Assembly: GCA_946482045.1 (NCBI GenBank)
Contig: CAMLPZ010000142.1
Span: 1-10,730, forward strand
Direction of reading: 5' to 3'
DNA length: 10,730 nt
DNA from: an uncultured Asticcacaulis sp.
GTDB taxonomy: Bacteria; Pseudomonadota; Alphaproteobacteria; Caulobacterales; Caulobacteraceae
In this document: positions 1 to 6,423 of the stretch, piece after piece
Layout: each line of letters begins with the position of its first letter
How positions within the stretch are numbered: the stretch's first letter is position 1
The notes under the pieces: generated by a model
What the model was told of the DNA's origin: nothing
What the model saw: only the letters and a program-made list of their open reading frames with translations
The model's database searches: none
Position numbers and translations under genes: made by a program

Positions 1-2
1 AG

Positions 3-56
3 ACTGGAAATCTTCGAGCCGTTCAAATTCTGCTCGGTCACACGAAACTCGAGAGG
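3..56 (+). pseudogene. C-terminal remnant of a tyrosine recombinase (phage-type integrase)
   Basis: Reading from base 3, the frame encodes TGNLRAVQILLGHTKLERT. This closely resembles the C-terminal catalytic core of a common proteobacterial phage-type integrase family, in which TGNLRAVQ-LLGHTKLEST is followed by VRYLG with the nucleophilic tyrosine. The conserved active-site histidine of LLGH is present. The tyrosine segment is absent, because the match stops after LER and a different sequence follows. The gene begins left of the window, so the state of the rest of the integrase cannot be judged. The frame continues without a stop into the S41 peptidase, so the two form an in-frame chimera. 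The right boundary given here is approximate. The family match is from memory of the motif, not from a search. Confidence 0.6.
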
Positions 57-86
57 ACGACAACACTGGCCCGCGACTACGAACGT

Positions 87-1301
87 TTGTCGTGGCTGAC
101 GGCCGGTGTCAGGTGCGGACACTCCTACGCTAACTTCTTTAATCAGTCCAAGGCGGTCGCCGCCGACCTGTTCGCGCCGGCCAACAAGCTGCCGTTTCAT
201 TTTATCTGGGTAGGTGACCGGATGGTCGTTACCGCCAACCCTGCCATGGCTGGCGGACTTGAGCGGGGAGCGGAAATCCTCGCCATCGATGGTGTCCCCG
301 CAGCGGAGATACAAACGTTTTTGATGCCTTATCTCAGGGCCGACGGCAGCAATGACGCGAGACGTCGCAAGCTACTCGATGTCGAGTCCAAGAACGGGAT
401 TGAAACGTTTGATGTCCTCTATCCTCTGCTTTTTCCGGTGAGGGACAGGTTTGATCTGAGTGTCAGGCCGCCGGAAGGCAAGAACATAAGAAGCGTCACC
501 GTCACTGCCATCGATTTGGCAGCGCGTCAGGCGCAAGCCGCCGCCAGCTCCGACCCCAGCGCTCCGGAGTACTGGGAGCTTGATTTTCCGGCGCCGCGCG
601 TTGCCAGGATTACCATGCCCGGCTGGGCGCTCTATAATGAAACCTGGGACTGGCGTGGACGTATCGACGGATTTTTCGAAGAGATCGCCCGCGGGCAAAC
701 CACTGGCCTGATCATCGACATACGTGACAACGAAGGTGGATTCGACTGCGGCAACGCGATCATCGCCCATTTGATCGACCAAGAGCTACCTTTGTCGGAC
801 CTCTATGAACGCTGGGTGCGTTTCCGCAGTACGCCTGAGGACCTGCGGCCGTTCCTGGACACTTGGGACCGGTCGTTCGACACGCTTGGCGAAGGCGCGA
901 CGGACCTGGGCAACGGTTTTTTCCGGCTGGCCCCGCCAGATGGTGAAAGCGTCATCAAGCCCAAGTCCGGCCGCTTCCGGGGTAAGGTCATCGTTCTCAG
1001 CAGCCCTGAGAACAGCTCCGCCACCTTCCAGTTCATCAGCCTGATCAAACGGCATCGCCTTGGCCGCATCTACGGCCAGCCCACGGGCGGCAATCAGCGC
1101 GGCATCAACGGCGGCGCGTTCTTCTTCCTGCGTTTGCCCAACAGCGGACTTGAGGTTGATTTGCCTTTGATCGGCACCTTCCCGAAGACAGAGCAACCCG
1201 ATGCCGGCATCCTGCCCGACATCGAGGTCGCCGTCCGTATCGAAGATATCGGAAGGAATATCGATGGAGTGCTCGCCCGGGCACTTGCTGATCTGGTTTA
1301 A
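87..1301 (+). CDS. S41-family (tail-specific/tricorn-like) serine peptidase, 5'-truncated and fused to an integrase remnant
   Basis: This is a probable exported serine endopeptidase of family S41. Numbering from the TTG at 87, an RCGHSY segment (residues 9-14) is followed by a PDZ-like stretch (about 49-80). The S41 core begins with LIIDIRDNEGG (208-218), continues with VIVLSSPENSSA containing the likely nucleophile Ser310 or Ser311, and then QPTGGNQRGINGG (331-343). It ends with the usual PDAGILPDI. Family members normally start with a signal peptide and a helical N-terminal domain before the CGH segment. Both are missing here, and no good start codon or ribosome binding site is visible. The frame stays open back to base 3 and encodes an integrase C-terminus, so the actual start may lie outside the window or the gene may be a broken copy. 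Peptidase identity is well supported; whether it is functional is doubtful. Confidence 0.8.
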   Translation: MSWLTAGVRCGHSYANFFNQSKAVAADLFAPANKLPFHFIWVGDRMVVTANPAMAGGLERGAEILAIDGVPAAEIQTFLMPYLRADGSNDARRRKLLDVESKNGIETFDVLYPLLFPVRDRFDLSVRPPEGKNIRSVTVTAIDLAARQAQAAASSDPSAPEYWELDFPAPRVARITMPGWALYNETWDWRGRIDGFFEEIARGQTTGLIIDIRDNEGGFDCGNAIIAHLIDQELPLSDLYERWVRFRSTPEDLRPFLDTWDRSFDTLGEGATDLGNGFFRLAPPDGESVIKPKSGRFRGKVIVLSSPENSSATFQFISLIKRHRLGRIYGQPTGGNQRGINGGAFFFLRLPNSGLEVDLPLIGTFPKTEQPDAGILPDIEVAVRIEDIGRNIDGVLARALADLV

Positions 1302-1322
1302 GAGATCAGGGAAGGCGTTCTA

Positions 1323-1369
1323 CCGCCAATTCCGGAAATAGAACTGGCAAAATGGCGGATACAGTTTTT
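1323..1369 (+). terminator. Possible weak terminator after the S41 gene
   Basis: CCGCCA (1323-1328) and TGGCGG (1353-1358) are inverted repeats, and a run of five T lies at 1365-1369. The stem is only 6 bp with a 24-base loop, so this is a weak candidate for ending S41 transcription ahead of the next gene. Confidence 0.25.
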
Positions 1370-1382
1370 CTGCCCGATAGTG

Positions 1383-1401
1383 GAAGTGCCATCTGCACTT
1401 C
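1383..1401. repeat. Perfect 7-bp inverted repeat touching the -35 of the barrel-gene promoter
   Basis: GAAGTGC (1383-1389), loop CATCT, then GCACTTC (1395-1401). The right arm overlaps the first bases of the TCATC -35 candidate at 1400-1404. The position suits an operator next to a promoter. It may also be a chance palindrome, since the other three candidate promoters in the window have no copy of it. Confidence 0.4.
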
Positions 1402-1427
1402 ATCAAAATTCCGGACTTGCACGTAAG
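1400..1427 (+). promoter_or_regulatory. Candidate ECF-sigma promoter for the beta-barrel gene
   Basis: TCATC (1400-1404), 17 bases, then CGTAAG (1422-1427). Transcription would begin near 1433, leaving a leader of about 29 bases before the ATG at 1462. The same TCATC-N17-CGTAAG occurs before the HupE operon. The spacer here, AAAATTCCGGACTTGCA, matches 13 of 17 positions of the DUF4331 promoter spacer. Assigning it to the ECF sigma factor encoded at 4791 is an inference from the shared pattern. Confidence 0.65.
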
Positions 1428-1461
1428 AGAGGTTGTACCACAATCTCGGACAGGCTGTTCC

Positions 1462-2298
1462 ATGAAAATGCTCACGAAAACGCTCGCATCGGTATCCGTC
1501 GCCGGTGTCATTGCCCTTCCTACCGTGGCGATGGCGCAAGAATGGTCCGGGCTGTATGCCGGCGCTAGTTTCGGCAGTTCAAAGTCGGGCGAAGATAACG
1601 AAACCCTGGTGTTCGACACCAACCTCGACGGCGAATACGCTGATACCGTCCGCACGGCGGGCGGCGCGGATGCATTCTCACCGGGCTTCTGCGACGGAGC
1701 AGCAATCGGCCGGACGCTGGGCGAAGGCTGTTCAGGCGACAAGGAGGATGGGGGTTTTGGCGTCCGCGTGGGTTATGACTGGCAAAGCAATAATTTTGTC
1801 TACGGCCTGGTCGCCGATGTCTCAGGCGTCGACATCCGCGACAGCGTCAGCGGGTTTTCAACGACACCCGCGGCGTACACGCTTATCCGTCAGGTCGATA
1901 CGCTGGCGTCGGTGCGCGCGCGTTTGGGCTATGTGGTCAATGACTGGCTAATCTACGCCACGGCAGGCTATGCGTGGGCGGAGATCGACCGCACTTTCGC
2001 GACAACGAATGCGTTGAACAGCTTTGCGGCGACCGACGGCGACGATGGCAGCGGTGCGCAATATGGTCTCGGATTCGAAAAGCGCATCAACGACCGCTGG
2101 AAGGTCGGCGTCGAATATCTGCATACCACGCTGGATGATGAGGCGCCGATCGTCCGTGCTGGTCCCAGCGCCAATACCTTCGCATCGAACCCCTTCCTGA
2201 TCGCCAACACCTCGGGGACAGATATCCGTCGCAGCGAGGACGAGATCAAGATCGATACCATCCACCTGACCCTCACCTACCGGTTCTGGGGCATGTGA
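1462..2298 (+). CDS. Exported outer-membrane beta-barrel protein (porin/Omp25-like family)
   Basis: This is a 278-aa predicted outer-membrane barrel. Residues 1-26 form a classic signal peptide, MKMLTKTL plus a hydrophobic core ending in PTVAMA, with cleavage before QEWSGLYAG. The WSGLYAGASFG opening, the alternating aromatic/Gly strands (for example RVGYDWQ, ARLGYVV, ATAGYAW, YGLGFEKR, VGVEYLH) and the terminal strand TLTYRFWGM fit the eight-stranded OMP_b-brl/Omp25-Omp31 type. A longer reading from TTG at 1417 is unlikely, because it would start inside the candidate promoter and place 15 residues before an intact signal peptide. No strong ribosome binding site precedes the ATG. A hairpin follows the stop codon. 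The ECF-type promoter upstream suggests that it is a stress-induced envelope protein. No specific role can be assigned. Confidence 0.85.
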   Translation: MKMLTKTLASVSVAGVIALPTVAMAQEWSGLYAGASFGSSKSGEDNETLVFDTNLDGEYADTVRTAGGADAFSPGFCDGAAIGRTLGEGCSGDKEDGGFGVRVGYDWQSNNFVYGLVADVSGVDIRDSVSGFSTTPAAYTLIRQVDTLASVRARLGYVVNDWLIYATAGYAWAEIDRTFATTNALNSFAATDGDDGSGAQYGLGFEKRINDRWKVGVEYLHTTLDDEAPIVRAGPSANTFASNPFLIANTSGTDIRRSEDEIKIDTIHLTLTYRFWGM

Positions 2299-2310
2299 TC
2301 GGTGGATAAA

Positions 2311-2335
2311 CGCGTGGTCAGGGTATGACCACGCG
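2311..2335 (+). terminator. 10-bp perfect hairpin after the barrel gene
   Basis: CGCGTGGTCA (2311-2320), loop GGGTA, then TGACCACGCG (2326-2335), beginning 13 bases after the stop codon. On the plus strand no T-run follows. Three T's follow only on the minus strand. It probably ends or stabilises the barrel-gene transcript, and an operator role ahead of the receptor gene at 2403 is also possible. Confidence 0.5.
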
Positions 2336-2402
2336 GCATTCTCGAGGTTCATCCCCTCATAAATGCAAGTGACGGGGTTTACACACAGGGCGGGCAACCA
2401 GA

Positions 2403-4448
2403 ATGACAAAGACGCGTTTGACGGGAACGGTTGCGGCCGCAACCCTCCTATGTGGCATGGCGTGTCAGGCTGCCGCGGCAGAGTATGCCCCGGCAATTGA
2501 AGCCACTCAGGACATCTATGTGTTCGGCAAGCGCCGGAACGATATCGGCATTGCCACGTCCGCCAGCGAAGGCACGGTTTCATTTGCCAAATTCGCGGAT
2601 CGGCCGCTGACCCGGCCGGGCGAACTAGTCGAGGTGATACCTGGCATGGCCGCCACCCAGCACTCAGGGAACACCAAGGCCAATCAGTACTTTCTGCGCG
2701 GTTTTAACTTGGATCACGGCACGGACTTCACCGTGTCGCTGGACGGTGTACCGCTTAACCTACGAAGCCACGGCCATGGCCAGGGCTATCTCGACCTCAA
2801 CGGCATCATCCCCGAGGTCGTCGAGACTATCAAGTATCGCAAAGGCCCCTACTATGCCGACCTGGGGGACTTTTCAAATGCCGGCGGCGCCGCATTTGAA
2901 ACCTTTCGCAATGGTACCCCTTCTTACGTCCAGACGACGATCGGCGAAAATGGCTATGGCCGCCTGCTGGGCGTCAAAGGTTTGGGTGACCGCAGCTTCG
3001 TCGCTATCGAGCTTGGCAGCTATCGCGGGCCTTATGATAACGCCGACAATCAGCGCAAGGTCAGCGTAATCGGTCGTTTCGCGCTCACTGGCCTAGGTCT
3101 GGACAACTGGTCCCTGACCGGCATGGTCTATGACGCTCATACCAATGCCAACGATCAGATCCCGCAACGCGCCGTCGACCAAGGCTTCATAACCCGTCTG
3201 GGAGCGATCGACACCAGCGACTATGGCGAAACCTCGCGCTATATCGCTTCGCTTCAAAGGCAGGGCGAAGACGGCCTGGATGCCACCCTATATGCCCAGC
3301 GCTATACCCTTGCCCTATTCTCGAACTTCACCTATTTCCTGCGCGATCCCGTCCACGGCGACCAGTTCAAACAAGCCGACGAGCGTTGGATTTATGGTGG
3401 ATCGGTCGTGAAAACCTGGAACGATCCTATACTGGGTTGGACGATCCGCACAGGCGCAGAAACGCGTTACGACGACGTCGGCACGGTCGGGCTCTATTTC
3501 ACCGAAAAGCGCCAGATCCTCTCCATTGTGCGCGAAGATCGGGTGAAGCAATATTCAGCCGCAGTCTACGCTGATGCGACGCGTGCCTTTGGTCCCTTGC
3601 GCATTACCGGCGGGCTTAGGCTTGATACAATCGGTGGCAAGGTTCGTTCAGGTGATCTCCGCAACAGCGGCCAGGCCAGCGACACGCTGCTAAGCCCCAA
3701 ATTCACTGCGGCCTGGCGGGTTTCAAAAGCTCTGGAGCTCTATGCCGACGCCGGTGCAGGCTTTCACTCAAATGATCTTCGCGGCGGCACGATTTCGGTT
3801 ATTCCCGGCACAGACGACCCGGCCGATAAGGTCCCGCTGTTCGCGCCATCTTCAGGCGCCGAACTTGGCGCGCGCTGGTCGCGCAATGGCCTGACGGCGA
3901 CCGCAGCATTGTGGGCCCTGCATCTCGATTCCGAGCTTATTTACATCGGTGACGGGGGCGATACCGCAAGTACCGACGGCACGAACCGCGCAGGTGTGGA
4001 ATTCCTGCTCGACTACAGTCCCCGGCCTGGGCTCGACTTTAACATCTCAGCTGCAGCTTCTCACGCGCGCTATGAGGGCAGTCCATCTGATGGCGATCGC
4101 ATTCCAAACGCGCTTGAATATGTCGTAACTGGCGGCATGACCGCACGCCTCAGTCCGCGCCTCGGCATGACCCTCACCGCTCGCCTCCTGGGACCGGCGC
4201 CGCTGATCGAAGACAATTCGGCGCGATCGGACACGACAATCTTGGTAAATGGCCTGCTCGACCATGACTTCGACCGGTTCCAGGTGAAGCTCGAAGTCCT
4301 TAACCTGTTCGACACCAAAGGAGATGAAATCCGCTACTACTATACCTCGCGCCTACCCGGCGAACCGGCGGAAGGGGTGGATGACTACCACTTCCATGCC
4401 TTTGAGCCCCGAACGGTTCGCCTGTCACTCCGCATTCCGTTGACGTAA
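2403..4448 (+). CDS. TonB-dependent outer-membrane receptor
   Basis: This 681-aa receptor should import a scarce substrate across the outer membrane using TonB-ExbBD energy. Residues 1-26 are a signal peptide ending in AAAA, cleaved before EYAP. A short mature N-terminus carries a TonB-box-like DIYVFGK (37-43). The plug follows at about 66-170, with RPGELVEVIPGMAATQHSG, NQYFLRGFNLDHGTDF and YRKGPYYADLGDFSNAGG. The rest is the beta-barrel, ending in RTVRLSLRIPLT without the usual terminal Phe. The plug loop SHGHGQGYLDLN (122-133) is typical of a subfamily I recognise from sphingomonads and caulobacters, and its His pair could bind metal (inference). The length is usual for the family, and no extra N-terminal signalling (FecA-like) domain is present. 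No ECF-type promoter like the other four was found upstream. The substrate is unknown; nickel or cobalt is suggested only by the neighbours. Confidence 0.93.
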   Translation: MTKTRLTGTVAAATLLCGMACQAAAAEYAPAIEATQDIYVFGKRRNDIGIATSASEGTVSFAKFADRPLTRPGELVEVIPGMAATQHSGNTKANQYFLRGFNLDHGTDFTVSLDGVPLNLRSHGHGQGYLDLNGIIPEVVETIKYRKGPYYADLGDFSNAGGAAFETFRNGTPSYVQTTIGENGYGRLLGVKGLGDRSFVAIELGSYRGPYDNADNQRKVSVIGRFALTGLGLDNWSLTGMVYDAHTNANDQIPQRAVDQGFITRLGAIDTSDYGETSRYIASLQRQGEDGLDATLYAQRYTLALFSNFTYFLRDPVHGDQFKQADERWIYGGSVVKTWNDPILGWTIRTGAETRYDDVGTVGLYFTEKRQILSIVREDRVKQYSAAVYADATRAFGPLRITGGLRLDTIGGKVRSGDLRNSGQASDTLLSPKFTAAWRVSKALELYADAGAGFHSNDLRGGTISVIPGTDDPADKVPLFAPSSGAELGARWSRNGLTATAALWALHLDSELIYIGDGGDTASTDGTNRAGVEFLLDYSPRPGLDFNISAAASHARYEGSPSDGDRIPNALEYVVTGGMTARLSPRLGMTLTARLLGPAPLIEDNSARSDTTILVNGLLDHDFDRFQVKLEVLNLFDTKGDEIRYYYTSRLPGEPAEGVDDYHFHAFEPRTVRLSLRIPLT

Positions 4449-4449
4449 A

Positions 4450-4469
4450 CGTCGTAGTATTTTGCGACG
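4450..4469 (+). terminator. Small hairpin after the receptor gene
   Basis: CGTCG (4450-4454) pairs with CGACG (4465-4469), directly after the receptor stop codon and five bases before the next candidate promoter. The stem is short and no T-run follows, so terminator function is weakly supported. Confidence 0.25.
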
Positions 4470-4473
4470 AAAG

Positions 4474-4501
4474 TGATCCTGAGCACAACAGCCTCCGTAT
4501 C
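4474..4501 (+). promoter_or_regulatory. Candidate autoregulatory ECF promoter for the sigma/anti-sigma operon
   Basis: TGATC (4474-4478), 17 bases, then CGTATC (4496-4501). This is the closest of the four to the TGATC-type -35 element known for Rhodobacter RpoE/ChrR-type sigma factors. It lies about 290 bases before the sigma ATG, so its transcript would carry a long structured leader. It could instead serve a small RNA. Autoregulation is usual for this sigma group but is inferred here. Confidence 0.5.
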
Positions 4502-4790
4502 TGTCACGCCCAATCTTCCGGAGGGGCGACACAGACGGTGAGTGGAATCGGTTGCCCCTTATCGATGCCACGGGCAGCAGTCCTGCCGCCCGTCTGTGTC
4601 ATTACCAGCACAGAGATGCGGACAGAGGTGTACCTCCTCCCGTGTCAGCGACAGTAAAGCGTTGATAAGTCGGCATGATTGCCGAAAGCGGAAGGCCAGT
4701 CAGTGTTGCAGCGCAGATCATTCAGTCCTGACACATTGAATCCTTACGCACTGGCAACAGAAATAGCGTTGGGAATTCGGGAGCTCCGGC

Positions 4791-5399
4791 ATGGTCGGTG
4801 TATTGCAGAAGATTTCGGCGCCACCGCAAAAGGCGAGACCGATCGTGAATGAACCGGTCAATCTGAATTTCTTGCTGGAGCGGATCGCTGAAGGCGACAG
4901 GGCGTCATTGAAGACGCTGTACAATCTGACCATGCCGCGCCTGTCGGCGATGCTGGTACGCATGGTGAGACGGCAGGAGGTCGCCGACGAATTGCTCCAG
5001 GACGTCTTTGTGACAGTTTGGAGCAAGGCGGACCAGTTCGACGTCCGCCGTGGCAGTGCCGAAGCCTGGCTTTTCTCGGTGGCACGGCGCAAGGCAATCG
5101 ACCGTCTGAGGATCAGCCGCCGCGAAGTGTTGGGTCTCGAAGAGGATATCGCGACACTTGAGCCTCAGTCCGATATCCACTTCCTGGGCACCGATGTTGA
5201 GACGACGCTCGCGGTCAAGCATTGCATTGCCAGTTTGACACCGGAAGTCAAAAAGGCGATGCAATTGTGTTATACTTTCGGTCTTACGCACGAGGAACTG
5301 GCCGAAGTGATGAAGGTGCCGGTAGGCACGGCTAAGAGTTGGGTGCGCAAGGGCGTGCTTCATCTGAAGGATTGCTTACAGAGTTATGGACGAGTCTGA
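4791..5399 (+). CDS. ECF (sigma-70 family, RpoE/ChrR-type) RNA polymerase sigma factor
   Basis: This 202-aa group IV sigma factor directs RNA polymerase to alternative promoters. Region 2 covers about residues 40-105, from LYNLTMPRLSAMLVRM through the -10 recognition segment ADELLQDVFVTVWSKA and WLFSVARRKAIDRLR. Region 4 covers about 142-195, with LTPEVKKAMQLCYTFGLTHEELAEVM followed by the helix-turn-helix VPVGTAKSWVRKGVLHLKDCL that reads the -35. There is no extra C-terminal domain, so it is not an ECF41-type protein. The ATG at 4791 has GGGAG seven bases upstream; an ATG at 4848 is a possible alternative. The last 14 bases overlap the start of the cupin anti-sigma gene, which indicates translational coupling, as in other sigma/anti-sigma pairs. 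The window holds four promoter-like sites that this factor may recognise. Confidence 0.93.
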   Translation: MVGVLQKISAPPQKARPIVNEPVNLNFLLERIAEGDRASLKTLYNLTMPRLSAMLVRMVRRQEVADELLQDVFVTVWSKADQFDVRRGSAEAWLFSVARRKAIDRLRISRREVLGLEEDIATLEPQSDIHFLGTDVETTLAVKHCIASLTPEVKKAMQLCYTFGLTHEELAEVMKVPVGTAKSWVRKGVLHLKDCLQSYGRV

Positions 5400-5931
5400 C
5401 GAGATCCTGGCGGCACAGTACGCCCTCGGCGTATTAGACACCGCCGGCATCGTCGAATGCGAGGACCGCGTCCTGGCCGATCCGAACTTTGCGGCGAAGG
5501 TGGCCTGGTTCGAGCAGGTCTTTTATGCCGCGCACGGCAGTTCCCAATCCAGCGATCGCGCCGATCAACTCTGGGACCGTATCGAACACGCCATCGACGA
5601 TAAGATCAAATCCCCTGACACCCGTACCGTACGCGTTGGCGAGATGGGCTGGGAGCCCTACGCTCCGCTCATTACGCGCAAGGTCGTGCACCTCGACCGA
5701 CACGCCGAAGTGCTTACCGCCTTCTATCGTCTGGAACCCGGCGCCGAGGTGATCAGCCACACCCATCTGCTGACCGAGGAATGCCTGGTCATCGAGGGTG
5801 AAATCGAATGCGACGGCATCATCGTTCGTGCCGGCGAAGTGCATTTGGCGCCGCCGGGATCACGCCACGTTTTGAAAAGTCCAAAGGGCGCGATGGTTTA
5901 TCTGCGCGGCGACCTCAACATCCAGCTTTAA
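5386..5931 (+). CDS. ChrR-like anti-sigma factor with C-terminal cupin domain
   Basis: This 181-aa protein is predicted to hold the sigma factor encoded just upstream inactive until a signal arrives. The N-terminal about 75 residues (LAAQYALGVLDTAG, then a helix ending AAKVAWFEQVF) resemble the sigma-binding helices of RskA/ChrR-type anti-sigma factors. They lack the zinc-binding His-x3-Cys-x2-Cys motif of classical ChrR; only one Cys (25) lies in this part. The C-terminal half is a cupin. His125, His127, Glu131 and His161 reproduce the ligand spacing known for R. sphaeroides ChrR (His141, His143, Glu147, His177). There is no membrane segment, so it is cytoplasmic. The start codon lies inside the sigma gene, with a 14-base overlap. 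It converges on the HupE operon with only 12 bases between the stop codons. Confidence 0.85.
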   Translation: MDESDEILAAQYALGVLDTAGIVECEDRVLADPNFAAKVAWFEQVFYAAHGSSQSSDRADQLWDRIEHAIDDKIKSPDTRTVRVGEMGWEPYAPLITRKVVHLDRHAEVLTAFYRLEPGAEVISHTHLLTEECLVIEGEIECDGIIVRAGEVHLAPPGSRHVLKSPKGAMVYLRGDLNIQL

Positions 5932-5943
5932 GCGGGACGTAGG

Positions 5944-6423
5944 CTATTCCATGTGGTCTGGCACATAGCCCGGTGTAGGGACGAACAACAGACCGATTTC
6001 CAGCGCGGCAATCGCGATCAGCCAGGTGCATACGACCTTAATGCCTATTCCCCATCCGCGCGCCACAATGAGCCGGCCGGGAATGAACAGCATGACCAAG
6101 GCCAGCGCCATAAGCCCCTCTGTATTGCCGGAGACATGCGTCACCGCCCCGGCCCACAGACCGGCATAGGCCGCGAGGACGAGATGTACCCAAGGTCGCT
6201 GCACAACCGGAATATGAACACTTGCCGTCAGGGCGATGACGCCAATGCAGATCATGGTGAAAACAAAGGCCTCGGGAACCGTTCCGAAAGGCACCAAGGT
6301 CACCAAGACCGCTATGCCAAGCGCCATGAGGCAGGCATTCCTTGCCACCCTCTCACCGGCGTAGCTAAGCGCCAGGCCGAGTGCGGCGGCCAGCAATGCG
6401 ACAGGCAGGACCGTGTCACGCAA
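5944..6423 (-). CDS. Small polytopic membrane protein, partner of HupE (unknown family)
   Basis: This 159-aa, strongly hydrophobic protein has about six predicted membrane helices (near 5-22, 30-48, 52-70, 76-95, 102-120 and 127-151) and no recognisable catalytic motif. His70 and His79 lie at helix ends, and HVS follows helix 4. The frame opens with TTG and overlaps the end of the HupE gene by 8 bases (6416-6423), so the two are almost certainly translated together. That gene order suggests a subunit or accessory protein of the HupE-type transporter (inference). I do not recognise the family. The TTG start lacks a clear ribosome binding site, as expected with coupling. The stop lies 12 bases from the convergent anti-sigma gene, leaving no room for a separate terminator. 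Confidence 0.75.
   Translation of the reverse strand: MRDTVLPVALLAAALGLALSYAGERVARNACLMALGIAVLVTLVPFGTVPEAFVFTMICIGVIALTASVHIPVVQRPWVHLVLAAYAGLWAGAVTHVSGNTEGLMALALVMLFIPGRLIVARGWGIGIKVVCTWLIAIAALEIGLLFVPTPGYVPDHME

Larger units (their letters stand above)
4449..4790 (+). other. Gene-free 342-base structured leader region upstream of the ECF sigma gene
   Basis: No convincing gene is present. The stretch holds several inverted repeats. GACACAGACGG (4528-4538) pairs perfectly with CCGTCTGTGTC (4590-4600), enclosing a smaller GGCAG/CTGCC hairpin (about 4573-4585). CTGT-CA-CGCCC (4501-4511) can instead pair with GGGCG-AC-ACAG (4524-4534), which shares bases with the left arm of the first stem. 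GAGGT/ACCTC (4625-4636) and TCGGCA/TGCCGA (4670-4685) are further short hairpins. If transcription starts just after 4501, all of this lies in the sigma-gene leader, and the mutually exclusive stems could act as a switch. No known riboswitch signature was recognised with confidence. Confidence 0.45.

Noticed and set aside
1417..1461. TTG start giving the barrel protein 15 extra residues
   Set aside because: It would place the start inside the candidate promoter and put a non-signal extension before an intact signal peptide.
2348..2380. Possible fifth ECF promoter before the TonB receptor (TCATC at 2349-2353)
   Set aside because: No CGTA follows at 17 bases. The nearest similar word is CGGG at 19 bases, so the match is too poor.
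4500..4660. Possible cobalamin riboswitch (GGTG, AATC and GCCCC words in plausible order near a TonB receptor and HupE)
   Set aside because: The B12 box and the canonical GCCACTG and CCGCAACTG elements are not present, and it lies downstream of the receptor. An Rfam RF00174 scan would decide.
4542..4739. A 65-codon GTG-start frame rich in Cys upstream of the sigma gene
   Set aside because: There is no ribosome binding site, the composition is biased and overlaps clear inverted repeats, and it resembles no known protein. It is more likely leader RNA read by chance as open frame.
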